From Catenulispora rubra (lineage in GTDB: Bacteria; Actinomycetota; Actinomycetes; Streptomycetales; Catenulisporaceae), in the NCBI RefSeq assembly GCF_015356825.1, contig NZ_JAACYW010000015.1, positions 17,602-81,601 of the forward strand: a stretch of DNA of 64,000 nt. The letters run 5' to 3'. The first letter of the stretch is position 1; each line of letters starts with the position of its first letter. The notes below the pieces were generated by a model. The model saw only the letters and a program-made list of their open reading frames with translations. It did no database searches and had not been told where the DNA came from. Shown here one piece after another: positions 15,993 to 25,412 of the stretch. The position numbers and the translations under genes are program-made.

Positions 15993-18383
15993 ATGGACGG
16001 GGAATCGTCCGAGTCTGTGTCCGGGACGCGTTCAGAACTTTCCGGGTCAGCTGATAACGTTGTTCAGGCTCGTGATGTCAGTGGCGGTGTTCATTTTCAC
16101 GTTCCACTCCGTGAAACCGCCTCGCGCCCCGCTCAACTACCGCCGGAAGTTCATGGTTTCGTCAATCGAGCCCGTGAGCTGAACACACTGGACGCCCTGC
16201 TGAGCAGCCAAACTGGCCAGCCTGGGGCCGCCCGCATGGCAGTGATCGTCGGTACGGCGGGCGTTGGAAAGACAGCTTTGGCAATACGGTGGTCGCACCT
16301 GGCCCGCACACAGTTCACCGACGGTCAGCTGTATGTGAACCTTCGTGGATACGACCCGGGGCTGCCGGCTACGGCGATGGACGTTCTGGGGCGCTTTCTC
16401 CAGGCTTTGGATATGCCTGTGGCGCGGATACCAGCCGGCGAGGAGGCTCGAATGGAGCTGTTCCGGTCCCTCGTAGCCGACAGATCAATCCTCGTCGTCT
16501 TGGACAATGCGGCCTCCGCTGAGCAACTCCGCCCGCTGCTTCCAGGTGGAGGAGCCTGCGCCGTACTAGTGACCAGTAGGAGCCGTATGTCCGGTTTAGT
16601 CGTCCGAGAAGGGGCACATCGTGTGAGTGTGGAGACGCTGTCGGAGGCGGAATCGATCGAACTGCTGCACAGAGTCCTGTCCGGCTACCGGGACGACGAG
16701 GATGACGATCTGCTCGAGCTATCGCGACTGTGCGCTCATCTGCCGCTGGCCTTGCGCATCGCTGCCGAGCGAGCAGCAGCACGGCCTCGCATGCCCCTGA
16801 GCGAGCTGATCGCCGACCTCCGGGACGAGGCAGGTCTTTGGGATGCGCTGTCGGCCGATGACGCGACCGAGTCTGAAGCGGTCAGGACCGTGTTCGCATG
16901 GTCATATCGAGCGCTGTCACCACAAGTGATGCGCGTCTTCCGGTTGCTGGGATCACATCCGGGCCCCGAGTTCGGAGTGGCGGCCGTTGCTGCTCTGGCT
17001 GCCGTCCATCCGACCGAGGCCCGAAGGGCGCTGGACACTCTGGCAGGTGCGCACCTGCTGGAGGAATGCGGGCACGATCGGTACCAGTTCCATGACCTGC
17101 TTCGCGCTTTCGCTATGGACCAAGCTCAGCATGAGGAGCCCGCCGACGAACTGGTCTCAGCCCAGCACCGTGTCCTTCGCTGGTATCTGCACTCGGCCGC
17201 GGAGGCCGGACGCAGCGCGACCGGCTCCTACACGCTTCCAGTAGAGCTAGAGCCGCTGCCGCACGGGGTGGCAGTGGCGACTTTCGACAGCCACAGAGCC
17301 GCTTTCGCTTGGTACGAGACAGAACGCGACAACCTCATGGTGGCAGTGCGGACGGCGCGTTCTCTCGGCATGCATCGTGTTGCCTGGCAGATCCCCGCTG
17401 TGCTGGCCATGATCATCGCAGATCGAGAACCCGGCTCGACGTGGTTGTCCACACAGGAGCTTGCCCTGGACTCCGCGCGAGAGATCGATGACCGCTACGG
17501 TGAGGCCATCACATTGGATGATCTCGGCATCGCCTGCCGTCACCTGTTCAAGCTTGGCCAGGCGGCTGGATACTTCGAAGCTGCGTCTACGACCTTTCGC
17601 GAGGTAGGCGATAGATCCGGCCAGGCCCGCGCTGTGAACGGACTTGGCGTCGTTCGCATCTTCGGACACCACCTCGACGACGCGCTCGATGACTTCCAGC
17701 AAGCGTTGGAAACCGCGCGCGAACTCAGCCATCGAGCCTTCATCGGCTTCTTCACTAGAAACGTCGGTTGGGCGCTTCTCGAACGTAGCGAACTGGACGC
17801 GGCTGAACGAACGCTTCGAGAGGCCACCCAGCTACTTCAGGACCTGGGCGAGCCGTTGGAAGTCGCCGAGTCGCTGACTCTGCTCGCCTCCGTATTGCGG
17901 CAGCAGGGACGCGCGCAAGAAGCGCGGGATGCCGCCGAGAGCGCCTTGCGGACCGCTGGCGAACTCGGCGGAAAGCTCTTCGAGGGACTCGCCTTGCTGG
18001 AACTAGGCCGGATCGCGATGGCGGATCCTGATGTGGGCGACGCGCTCGCGCGCCTACAGGAGGCTGCAGCGCTCTTCTGGCGGGTCGGACGCCTGGATCT
18101 TCAGGCTGTGGCATGGAATGCCACAGGCCAGGTGTATGTCATGGCAGGTCGCCCGGATGACGCCGCTCAATTCTGTCGCCGCGCCGTTGCCGCGCAGCGC
18201 GAGCGCGGCGATCGCTGGCAGCTCGCGCTTTCGTTAGCGAGCTTGGCTGATGCCGTCGAGCTAGGCGGCGCGTCGGCGGAGGCTCAAACTCATCGCAGCG
18301 AAGCAGCCAGCCTGCTCCGGGAATTCCCCGATCCGGAGGCTCGGGCTGTCCATGCCCGCGTGCTCAGCGCCATGGAGTCTTGA
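15993..18383 (+). CDS. NB-ARC-TPR protein (NLR/AfsR-like) with N-terminal RHIM-like motif
   Basis: 796 residues. Residues about 17-37 (SGSADNVVQARDVSGGVHFHV) resemble the bacterial amyloid signalling motifs related to RHIM, known ahead of NLR-type ATPases in actinomycetes. Next is an NB-ARC ATPase: FVNRARELNTL, P-loop GTAGVGKTALA, Walker B ILVVLDN, and VLVTSRSR. The C-terminal half carries TPR repeats (LGQAAGYFEAASTTFREVGDRSGQA and later copies). The N-terminal DNA-binding and BTAD domains of true AfsR are absent. Inferred role: a signal-sensing STAND ATPase that assembles and passes its fold to an effector with a matching motif. No such effector is visible nearby. The start is at ATG 15993 with GGGAGG upstream. 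Confidence 0.85.
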   Translation: MDGESSESVSGTRSELSGSADNVVQARDVSGGVHFHVPLRETASRPAQLPPEVHGFVNRARELNTLDALLSSQTGQPGAARMAVIVGTAGVGKTALAIRWSHLARTQFTDGQLYVNLRGYDPGLPATAMDVLGRFLQALDMPVARIPAGEEARMELFRSLVADRSILVVLDNAASAEQLRPLLPGGGACAVLVTSRSRMSGLVVREGAHRVSVETLSEAESIELLHRVLSGYRDDEDDDLLELSRLCAHLPLALRIAAERAAARPRMPLSELIADLRDEAGLWDALSADDATESEAVRTVFAWSYRALSPQVMRVFRLLGSHPGPEFGVAAVAALAAVHPTEARRALDTLAGAHLLEECGHDRYQFHDLLRAFAMDQAQHEEPADELVSAQHRVLRWYLHSAAEAGRSATGSYTLPVELEPLPHGVAVATFDSHRAAFAWYETERDNLMVAVRTARSLGMHRVAWQIPAVLAMIIADREPGSTWLSTQELALDSAREIDDRYGEAITLDDLGIACRHLFKLGQAAGYFEAASTTFREVGDRSGQARAVNGLGVVRIFGHHLDDALDDFQQALETARELSHRAFIGFFTRNVGWALLERSELDAAERTLREATQLLQDLGEPLEVAESLTLLASVLRQQGRAQEARDAAESALRTAGELGGKLFEGLALLELGRIAMADPDVGDALARLQEAAALFWRVGRLDLQAVAWNATGQVYVMAGRPDDAAQFCRRAVAAQRERGDRWQLALSLASLADAVELGGASAEAQTHRSEAASLLREFPDPEARAVHARVLSAMES

Positions 18384-18643
18384 CGACTGATGAGCGGACT
18401 TCCGCGTCCGGTAGTGGTCGCTTCATAGATCGGCGGTTTAGAAGGCGCAGGGGTCTGCGATGCGGTCAGTTGAATGTGATCGGCCCGGTCACATCCCGGG
18501 ACCGCACCATGGGACCGTGCACTGTCCCTGAGACCGTGCTCGAAACATCGCCGGCCCCGGATACGACGATTATGGTGGCGGAGCGATGCCAGTTGCCCAA
18601 GTCGGAGGCAAGCGCCGGGTCGGAAGCAGCCGCGGTCGCCAAT
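18384..18643. other. Gap with no gene seen, interrupted by the IS element
   Basis: 260 bases between the NB-ARC gene and the IS left end. No convincing ORF or RNA. With the IS removed it would join the sequence after 20450, so it is probably the old intergenic region. Confidence 0.4.
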
Positions 18644-18666
18644 GAAGGACTCTGTCGGGGATCTTG
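18644..18666. repeat. IS left inverted repeat
   Basis: 23 bases; matches the complement of 20428-20450 at 22 of 23 positions. The IS begins at its first base, directly after AAT. Confidence 0.9.
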
Positions 18667-18755
18667 TTCGGTGACGGTCTCCTGATTGGATCAATGCACT
18701 GCTATGGTCCGGATCTTCATGGCATGACAGGTTGTCGGATCCCAGGGTGGTGCAG

Positions 18756-20417
18756 ATGTCGGTTCGTCCTCGTTCGGGTGCCGAGGTTCCGGAGTTGACC
18801 GTGCGGGTGGCTCGGGCGGCCAACCCGAAGGGGACCACCGCGATGTGGGTGCGGGATCGGCTCGAGGGCTTGTGGTCGGATGAGGACTTCGTCGGCTGGT
18901 ATCCCCGCGACGGGCGGCCCGCCTGGTCTCCGGCGCAGCTGGCCACCGTGTGCGTGCTGCAGTTCCTGGACCACCTGTCCGACCGGCAAGCCGCCGAGGC
19001 TGTGCGCTGCCGGATCGACTACAAATACGCGCTGGGGCTGGAGCTGGAGGATCCCGGGTTCCATCACAGCGTGCTGAGCGACTTTCGTGATCGCCTGGCC
19101 GAGGACGGCCGGGCCGACCGGCTGCTCGACCTGATGCTGGCCCGGTTGAAGGAAGCCGGCCTGGTCAAGGCGCGCGGACGGCAGCGCACCGACTCCACCC
19201 GGGTGCTGTCCGCCGGACGGGAGCTCACTCGGCTGGAGCTGGTGACCGAGGCGGTGCGGGCGCTGCTGGAACACCTGGCCACGGCCGCGCCGCAGATCCT
19301 GGACGAGCTGGTGACGGCCGACTGGAGCCAACGCTATGGCCGGCAGGTACGGATGTGCAGCCAGCCCAGCCACCCGGTGGCCCGGCTCACCCAGGTCGGC
19401 GCCGACGCCGACGTACTGCTGGAACGGGTCTACGGCCGCTTCGGCGAGCAGATGCCGCCGCAAGCGGACGTGCTGCGTCGGCTGCTGATCCAGCACTTCC
19501 TGACCGACGCGCGTGGCAAGTTCCGGCCCCGCACCGAGCGCGACGGCCTGCCGCCGTCTCGGATCCGCATCCAATCGCCGTATGAGACCGAGGCCCGCTG
19601 GGTGCGCCGCGGCGACACCCGCTGGACCGGCTACCTCCTCCACGTCACCGAGACCTGCGACGAGGACCGGGTCAACGTCGTCACCGACGTGGCCACCTGG
19701 GTGTCGGAGGCCGACAGCCAGGCTCTGCCCGGCATCCACGGTCGGCTCAAGAAGCGCCGCCTGCTCCCGGCCGAGCACCTGGTGGACGGCGGTTACGCCT
19801 CCGGCGCCGGGCTGGCGGACGCCGACCGGAACTACAAGATCGCGCTGGTGGGGCCGATCCACAACAACAACTCCAAACAGGCCAAGGCCAAGGACGGGTT
19901 CGCCAAGGAGAACTTCATCATCGACTTCGACCGGCGCGAGGTCACCTGCCCGAACGGCAAGGTCAGCGGCAACTGGAACGAGATCCCGTCGATGGCCCCC
20001 TACACCGTGGTCCGGTTCGGCAAACGCCAGTGCGGACCCTGCCCGGAGAAGGCCAAATGCACCAGCGGCGAGGCTCGGACCATCAACTTCCTGCCCCGCC
20101 GGATCCACGAGCTCCAAGAGCGCAACCGCGACGACCAGCAGAACTCCGCCTGGCGCAGGCTCTACGCCCTGCGCAGCGGCACCGAGGGCACCATCGCCGA
20201 GTTCGCCGTCGGACACCGAGCCCGCCACTGCCGCTACCGCGGCCAGGCCAAGACGCACGTCCAGCACGTCCTGACCGCGATCGCGGTCAACATCGAACGG
20301 CTCAGCCAGCAAGAACCCGCCGACTCCGACTACCGGCCCCGGACGCCCACAGCCTTCCAGCAGTACCTCGACGCCCACGACCTACCCCGCCCGGTCTGGT
20401 GGCGCCAAGGAAAGTGA
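18756..20417 (+). CDS. IS1182-family transposase
   Basis: 553 residues from ATG 18756; TTG 18732 is in frame and would add 8. The N-terminal domain (LATVCVLQFLDHLSDRQAAEAVRCRIDYKYALGL) is the DUF772-like part of IS1182/IS5-group transposases, followed by a DDE-type catalytic region with RTDSTRVLSAG and HLVDGGYASG, then a Cys cluster (CGPCPEKAKC). It is intact, with no stop or frameshift, so the element may be active. A long antisense frame across it is a shadow. Confidence 0.93.
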   Translation: MSVRPRSGAEVPELTVRVARAANPKGTTAMWVRDRLEGLWSDEDFVGWYPRDGRPAWSPAQLATVCVLQFLDHLSDRQAAEAVRCRIDYKYALGLELEDPGFHHSVLSDFRDRLAEDGRADRLLDLMLARLKEAGLVKARGRQRTDSTRVLSAGRELTRLELVTEAVRALLEHLATAAPQILDELVTADWSQRYGRQVRMCSQPSHPVARLTQVGADADVLLERVYGRFGEQMPPQADVLRRLLIQHFLTDARGKFRPRTERDGLPPSRIRIQSPYETEARWVRRGDTRWTGYLLHVTETCDEDRVNVVTDVATWVSEADSQALPGIHGRLKKRRLLPAEHLVDGGYASGAGLADADRNYKIALVGPIHNNNSKQAKAKDGFAKENFIIDFDRREVTCPNGKVSGNWNEIPSMAPYTVVRFGKRQCGPCPEKAKCTSGEARTINFLPRRIHELQERNRDDQQNSAWRRLYALRSGTEGTIAEFAVGHRARHCRYRGQAKTHVQHVLTAIAVNIERLSQQEPADSDYRPRTPTAFQQYLDAHDLPRPVWWRQGK

Positions 20418-20427
20418 CCTTGCGGCT

Positions 20428-20450
20428 CAAGATTCCCGACAGAGTCCTTC
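20428..20450. repeat. IS right inverted repeat
   Basis: Complement of the left repeat with a single difference (G/A in the GGGGATC/GGGAATC part). AAT follows directly. Confidence 0.9.
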
Positions 20451-20644
20451 AATGGGTGCAGTTCGTCCTGAGGAACTGTCGATCGACGTCGGTGGCGCGA
20501 CTGCTCGCGAAGGCTGACGGTTGTCGTTGCGCAGGACGAGCTTGTTGTTGCAGGTTGGCCACGGTCCGGTTGTGCAAGTCGGTTGATCCCGCGCTCAACC
20601 CGGTGCCGCCGGATATGGATCGCGCGAGCGAAGGCCGACGAGAA
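20451..20644. other. Gap right of the IS with a small hairpin
   Basis: No gene seen. CAGTTC/GAACTG at 20459-20478 forms a short hairpin that could help terminate the minus-strand gene ending at 20645. Confidence 0.35.
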
Positions 20645-21091
20645 TCAGTGGCTGCCCAAGCTATGTTTGACGACGCTAGCGCTGGCCGCTTCGAAGGCTG
20701 CTCGTGCCGTTTTGAAGCGAAGTTTGCGTGCGTCGAATTCGCCCGAGTCACTACTGCCGCCCCGCCAGTATTTGCCGAGCTCCTCGCCAGCATCTTCGAG
20801 CTCCTCCAGCGCCTGCCTGAGCCTGTTGTCAGCGCTCAGGATCCGCAGCCGCGCAACCGCAAGCCGGTCCGCCTGGAGGTCCCAACCGTCTACTCTGCCG
20901 ACGAGGCCGAGTTCTTTCTCCTCCCAAAGACGGTTGGTGTAGTCGTGAGCGAGCGCAACTACCAGGGCGCACTGCTCCAGCAGAAGCTCTCCGCCGCGTC
21001 TCCTTGCTTCACTGCGTCTGGTCACCTGTTGTCCGACAAGCGCAATTGTGGCGCCGACGACAGCTGCAGCGAGAGTTATCCATGCGCTCAT
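20645..21091 (-). CDS. Small membrane-anchored hypothetical protein
   Basis: 148 residues from ATG 21091 (MSAWITLAAAVVGATIALVG); the frame is open further upstream to 21160. One N-terminal transmembrane helix, then Arg-rich QQVTRRSEARRR and a long helical, charged domain (LRQALEELEDAGEELGKYWRG) likely to face the cytoplasm. No family is recognised. Such one-helix proteins are common in actinomycete accessory DNA. Confidence 0.6.
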   Translation of the reverse strand: MSAWITLAAAVVGATIALVGQQVTRRSEARRRGGELLLEQCALVVALAHDYTNRLWEEKELGLVGRVDGWDLQADRLAVARLRILSADNRLRQALEELEDAGEELGKYWRGGSSDSGEFDARKLRFKTARAAFEAASASVVKHSLGSH

Positions 21092-21241
21092 GCCAGTCAC
21101 GATGGCGGTGGTCTCACCGACAAGCAACAAGCAAGGGGGCCGAGGACGGCCGTCCGCCACGACCCCGGCCGCCCTCCGGCCCCACTACTTCCCCCTCGAC
21201 CACACCAGCTCGTACCAAGCGGCTACAGACCTCCCGAATGG

Positions 21242-21493
21242 TCACTCAACGAGAACTGCATCCGTCTCCAATGACTCGGCCAAGTCCGCGATCCCCACGG
21301 CGTCCGCCGGGTTCTCAAGCTCAAGCAGGACGTCCTTGCCAGCCTCGGACCAGTTCCTCCGCTTCTTAGCGATCCGGACCAACGCCGCCCAGCTCTGTCA
21401 CCCGGCTTCCCCGGCGGCCGTATCCAGCACCTTCGATAGCCCCCCGGCCAGCATCTGCGCCGTAACGATCTCGATAGTGCAGTCCTCCGTTGA
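21242..21493 (-). pseudogene. Degraded small protein gene with in-frame stop
   Basis: The minus frame reads IEIVTAQMLAGGLSKVLDTAAGEAG, then TGA at 21398-21400, then QSWAALVRIAKKRRNWSEAGKDVLLELENPADAVG to a stop at 21242. Both parts look like one helical actinomycete protein. A single nonsense change explains the break. The start is unclear. Confidence 0.4.
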
Positions 21494-21643
21494 CCCGTCC
21501 AATCCGAATACCGGATTGGATGTTTAATTGTCGGGTCTTCCCAGGGCGTACGGCACAGACACTTCCCACTGCCCTCGAGCCGCCAGTTGTTCTAAATTGG
21601 CGCTTTGATTGAGTCAGCGAACCGCCGATTGGTTGGGCCGTGG

Positions 21644-22243
21644 ATGCTAGACGACGCCAGCCCCGAGCTGGATGGGGACCAAGTACGGATCATGGTTGTT
21701 GAACACCGAGTGCGGGTGATCCAGGCAACGCGACCCTTCGTGGTGTGCGCGGCCGTTGTCGCGGTGTTCACCGCCTTATTGATGGTTGAGCGCCTCGGTA
21801 TGGCCGCTCAGCTTCCTGCATATCTGTACTTCGTTGTCGTCGGCGTGCCGTTGGCGACGATCGATGCCACGACAGGGAAGCTGCCAAACCGCTTGACGCT
21901 GCCCTCTTATCCGATCCTCGTCATCATGCTCAGCGCCGCCGAGATCGCGTCCCCGAACCAAGGATCGACGGTACGGGCAGCAACAGCTGGGGTTCTACTC
22001 GTGGCCTTGTTCATGGTGTCCGCGTTGGTGCGCGGAGTGGGGCTGGGCGATGTCAAGTTGGCTGGCGTGCTCGGCCTGGTCCTCGGCTTCCGAGGCTGGA
22101 CGACGGTCTACATCGGCATGCTTGCGGCCTTCGCCCTCGCGGCAATCTTCATCGTCTTCAGCGGTTTCCGCCCAGGAAGTCGCGAACGCATCCCGCTGGG
22201 GCCGTTCTTGGTGGCGGGAGCTTTGATCGCTGTCCTTCTCTGA
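21644..22243 (+). CDS. Prepilin peptidase, A24 family (CpaA/TadV)
   Basis: 199 residues from ATG 21644; ATG 21692 (MVVEHRVRV) is also possible. Several transmembrane helices. The two catalytic Asp regions of A24 peptidases are seen: IDATTGKLPNRLTLPSY and GVGLGDVKLAGVLGL (GxGD motif). Cleaves the leader of the Flp pilin at the membrane. It lies about 180 bases ahead of the rest of the Tad cluster, on the same strand. Confidence 0.85.
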   Translation: MLDDASPELDGDQVRIMVVEHRVRVIQATRPFVVCAAVVAVFTALLMVERLGMAAQLPAYLYFVVVGVPLATIDATTGKLPNRLTLPSYPILVIMLSAAEIASPNQGSTVRAATAGVLLVALFMVSALVRGVGLGDVKLAGVLGLVLGFRGWTTVYIGMLAAFALAAIFIVFSGFRPGSRERIPLGPFLVAGALIAVLL

Positions 22244-22418
22244 ACCAGCCAGATGGATCTGTTGACCAGGCGGCACTTCGATTATCCCTATAGTTACCAC
22301 TTTCGAGTGATATCAGCGTTTTGTTGCTTTCCTCACGTTTGCTGATGGACTGAAGTGGTCGTCATCAAGTTCTCGAGTCGGCGCGGCTCGCATGGACACC
22401 TGACTCGGGAGGATCGCT
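22244..22418. promoter_or_regulatory. Probable promoter region of the Tad pilus operon
   Basis: 175 bases with an AT-rich stretch (TATAGTTACC, GTGATATCAG, TTTTGTTGC) unlike the surrounding GC-rich DNA. It precedes a run of eleven close-packed genes. No exact -35/-10 is claimed. Confidence 0.4.
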
Positions 22419-22967
22419 GTGGCGGGGAAGCATGTTGGTCATGCGGCTCTCGTCGTGTACGCCATGGTCACGGTACTGACCGCCGGCTGCGGTAACTCGA
22501 CGAGGCCACCGTCGCCTACGCCAGCATCGGCGCCGACCTCCGTCCTGCCAACTGACCCGGCGTCTGTCGCGAGCCGAGATGCATTGGCTGCGTACGACGG
22601 GATGATGGCCGACTGGACGGCTGTGTCGAAGACTTCGAACTATCAGGATCCAACCCTGACACGCCATACCAGCGGCGATGCGCTGTCGAAACTCGTCCGA
22701 ACCGTCGCCGCCGCACAGGCCGCGGGTGTCGTGAGCAAGGGCCAGCCCGTCGACAACCCACGAGTCGTGAAGTTGACGCCGCAGGGAGCTCCGACAGAGG
22801 CGATCTTGACCGACTGCGCTGACGGGTCCGCCTGGCTTCAGTACAGGACCGACGGGGCCAAGGTTCCTGGCGTCGGGGGTCGCCACGCGGCTGATGTGCA
22901 AGTTGATGACATTGACGGCGTGTGGAAAGTCACCAAGTTCGTGTTCCATCCTGCAGGTACATGCTGA
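22419..22967 (+). CDS. Lipoprotein of the Tad cluster
   Basis: 182 residues from GTG 22419. A signal peptide ends in the lipobox LTAGC (Cys near residue 24), followed by a Pro/Ser/Thr-rich linker and a domain of about 120 residues with a C-terminal VDDIDGVWKVTKFVF, like small secreted NTF2-like or unknown folds. Anchored outside the membrane. First gene of the close-packed part of the operon; its stop overlaps the next ATG. Confidence 0.75.
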   Translation: MAGKHVGHAALVVYAMVTVLTAGCGNSTRPPSPTPASAPTSVLPTDPASVASRDALAAYDGMMADWTAVSKTSNYQDPTLTRHTSGDALSKLVRTVAAAQAAGVVSKGQPVDNPRVVKLTPQGAPTEAILTDCADGSAWLQYRTDGAKVPGVGGRHAADVQVDDIDGVWKVTKFVFHPAGTC

Positions 22968-23884
22968 CCTCGGTGGGGGCGGTCGCGATGGCTCTCGCGA
23001 CTGTGGTCTCGGCCCCTGTCCCTTCCCCGACGGCATCCGGCCCTGCTGGTGAGCAGTCCAAGTCTCCGGTCATCAGCGACACGTTTGCCGAGGTCAACTG
23101 CCAAAGCGCAGAGTGCGACCTGGGCGCGGGTTCCACGCCGGCCACCAGCGCCACTGCTGTGTCACCTGTGGCCCCAGGAACAGCGCAGACGCCGCGCCCC
23201 CTCTGTCAGTTCATGCCTGACCCGGACTTTGTGCCGCCGCCGACTATGAGCCCAGGTGACGCGCACAGGGGCGAAGCTGGTTCATGGATGTTGAGGCAGT
23301 GCTCCGGACCTGCAATGGACGTGATGGGCAGAGCCCCGATGCCGACGGTCGGTGAGGTCGTCTGGGTGCCGAAGGTGGCTCCCCTGACACCATCCGCCCT
23401 TGCCCAAGTCGCGTACAAGGAGCTGAAGCCTCCGACTCCGACACTGGTCTTGAGTCCCCCGAATACACGACCAGAACTGGTCGGGATGCCGCTATGGCTC
23501 TCGATCCCCGCTGCAACTTGGGCTCCGGTGACCGCAAACGCGTCGGCGGGCGGAGTCTCCGTGACCGCGACGGCAACGCCCGCGTCGGTGATGTGGTCGA
23601 TGGGTGACGGCGGGAGCGTGACATGCCACGGACCGGGAACGCCCTTTCCGTCTGATCCATCGGCGCATCCCCCGCTGTTGTCCCCAACCTGTGGATACAC
23701 CTATCCGCGGCCGTCGACGACTTTGCAGGGCGCGTCGTTCCCGGTCACCGCGACGGTGGATTGGCAGGTGGCGTGGTCTGGGACTGGGAACAGTGGCGGG
23801 ACCTTCCCGAACCTGCGCACATCGTCTGGCACGCAGGTGCAGGTCACCGAGGTCCAGGCACTGGTCACCGGCGTCTCCAGTTGA
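22961..23884 (+). CDS. Secreted Pro/Thr-rich protein of the Tad cluster
   Basis: 307 residues from ATG 22961, overlapping the previous stop at 22965-22967. Signal peptide MLTSVGAVAMALATVVSAP, then a low-complexity region and a C-terminal part with SVTATATPASVMWSMGDGG and FPVTATVDWQVAW, a pattern seen in PKD-like beta domains. Likely an exported partner of pilus assembly. Actinomycete Tad loci usually carry such a gene, often misnamed ATP/GTP-binding protein. Confidence 0.7.
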   Translation: MLTSVGAVAMALATVVSAPVPSPTASGPAGEQSKSPVISDTFAEVNCQSAECDLGAGSTPATSATAVSPVAPGTAQTPRPLCQFMPDPDFVPPPTMSPGDAHRGEAGSWMLRQCSGPAMDVMGRAPMPTVGEVVWVPKVAPLTPSALAQVAYKELKPPTPTLVLSPPNTRPELVGMPLWLSIPAATWAPVTANASAGGVSVTATATPASVMWSMGDGGSVTCHGPGTPFPSDPSAHPPLLSPTCGYTYPRPSTTLQGASFPVTATVDWQVAWSGTGNSGGTFPNLRTSSGTQVQVTEVQALVTGVSS

Positions 23885-23919
23885 CGCGATCGACGACGAA
23901 GAACACACAGGACACGTAT

Positions 23920-24642
23920 ATGACCACGCAGACTACGCGCCCGGGCCAGGTTCCGCCCGGAAGCACCGCCCCCGATCCATCCCGCCAGGCAGGCAAGAAG
24001 CAGCTCAGGACGGGACTGTTGTCTGCCCCGCGCAGGATGCAGCTGCCGTGGGCGATCGGCGGCGGTCTGACGGTCGTCGCCACGACGGTCGGCTTTTCCA
24101 CCGGGTCAGGACTCCTCAGTGAGAAGTCCCCCGTGCTCGTGGTAGCGGAACCGCTGGCCGCAGGCCAGACGATCACCTCCGATGTGCTGCGCACGATTCC
24201 TGTGGCTGCCGACGCAGGCGTGGGGACTATCGACGCTTCGCTCGCCTCGAAAGTGGTCGGACGGACGGCAGCCGTGCCGCTGACGCCGGGAACGCTGCTG
24301 AACGTTACGGACATCGGGAAGTCGACGTTTCCGCCTGCCGGTCAGGCCGAGCTGGCTGTGGCGCTTCGGGCCGGCGCCTACCCGCTGGATCTGGCGGCCG
24401 GTGACCGGGTTCAGGTCGTGGTCCCGAGCGACAGCCAACCTGCGACGCCGGCGACCAATCCTGCGACAGTCGCCCCCGCGCCGGTCCCGACGTATGCGGT
24501 GGTGACGAAGGTTGGTAGAGCCGACGGTCAGGGCGAGATGGTCGCCGATCTACTGATGGACCAGAACTCGATCCAGAAGGTCGCCTCGGCCAGCCCGACT
24601 GAAGTATCCCTTGCCGTACTGCCGCCATCAGCGGGCAACTGA
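23920..24642 (+). CDS. Pilus assembly protein CpaB/RcpC-like (SAF domain)
   Basis: 240 residues from ATG 23920. Cytoplasmic lead, one transmembrane helix (WAIGGGLTVVATTVGFSTG), then a SAF domain (VLVVAEPLAAGQTITSDVLRTIPV) and RcpC-like region with AGDRVQVVVPSDSQ. CpaB proteins act at the periplasmic or cell-wall side of the Flp pilus channel. The stop overlaps the next start (TGATG). Confidence 0.8.
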   Translation: MTTQTTRPGQVPPGSTAPDPSRQAGKKQLRTGLLSAPRRMQLPWAIGGGLTVVATTVGFSTGSGLLSEKSPVLVVAEPLAAGQTITSDVLRTIPVAADAGVGTIDASLASKVVGRTAAVPLTPGTLLNVTDIGKSTFPPAGQAELAVALRAGAYPLDLAAGDRVQVVVPSDSQPATPATNPATVAPAPVPTYAVVTKVGRADGQGEMVADLLMDQNSIQKVASASPTEVSLAVLPPSAGN

Positions 24643-25412
24643 TGCTGTTCGCGGTGGGATCGTGGCGCGGCGCGCCGGGCGTGACGACGACCGCGCTCGC
24701 GCTCGCCGAATCCTGGCCTGGCCCGCAGAGCCCTGTGGTTCTGGAGTGTGATCCGCGCGGCGGTTCCGTGGCCTGCCGGTTTCTTATCCCTGGATCCCGG
24801 ACGGTTGAAGCCCTGGCCAGCGCTGCCAGACACGGCGGCGATGCCCGGCTGCTGGCCGAGCACACTCGCACGACGTCAGCTGGAGCCGCCGTGGTGACGG
24901 CTCCGGAGGACGGCGAGCGGCTGCGTCCACTGATCGCGGCGTTGGCGAAGCCAGGCGGGCTGTTATCGACAGTCGCTGCGGACTCGGGGGCTGTCATGTT
25001 CGCTGACTGCGGGCGTTTGGACCCACGTGACGCCGAGACCCGGGCAGTACTAGCCTGCGCCGAGTCTCTGATCCTCGTGATCCGGCCGGTGGTCGAGCAC
25101 GCCCTTGGACTCAAGGCTGTCCTCGGGCAGATCAGGGAGCTTCATCGGGACGTCGGGCTCGTATTGGTAGGCCCTGGTTACTCGTCGGCTGAGCTGACAT
25201 GGCTGCTGGAACTGCCCGTTTGGGGCACGTTGCCACTGCTGCCAACAGGCACAACATCCCGGGCTGTGGAGCGGCTCCGACGCGACCGCACCCAGGCCGG
25301 GTTCCGAGAGGCCGCCGCCGGCGTTGCAGACGTGCTCATCGAACGAAGACTCGTCGCTGGCTCTGCTCCGCACGCCGTCCGCATGGCCGAAGAAGTGGGA
25401 GCTTCCGCGTGA
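24642..25412 (+). CDS. TadZ/CpaE-like MinD-type ATPase
   Basis: 256 residues. The N-terminus SWRGAPGVTTTALAL is a deviant Walker A of the ParA/MinD class, and VMFADCGRLDPR is a Walker B-like segment. TadZ proteins place the pilus machine in the cell. The stop overlaps the TadA start (GTGA). Confidence 0.75.
   Translation: MLFAVGSWRGAPGVTTTALALAESWPGPQSPVVLECDPRGGSVACRFLIPGSRTVEALASAARHGGDARLLAEHTRTTSAGAAVVTAPEDGERLRPLIAALAKPGGLLSTVAADSGAVMFADCGRLDPRDAETRAVLACAESLILVIRPVVEHALGLKAVLGQIRELHRDVGLVLVGPGYSSAELTWLLELPVWGTLPLLPTGTTSRAVERLRRDRTQAGFREAAAGVADVLIERRLVAGSAPHAVRMAEEVGASA

Larger units (their letters stand above)
18644..20450 (+). mobile_element. Complete IS1182-type insertion sequence, about 1.8 kb
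   Basis: Bounded by near-perfect terminal inverted repeats: GAAGGACTCTGTCGGGGATC at the left end (from 18644) and its complement, with one mismatch, at the right (to 20450). The trinucleotide AAT flanks both sides, so the target duplication is 3-4 bases. One transposase gene fills it. It sits between genes and appears to break none. Confidence 0.9.

Noticed and set aside
18717..20378. 553-residue minus-strand ORF
   Set aside because: Antisense shadow of the IS1182 transposase; no family features.
23206..23700. Minus-strand ORFs opposite the Tad secreted protein
   Set aside because: Antisense to a gene within a tightly packed operon; no signal or domain.
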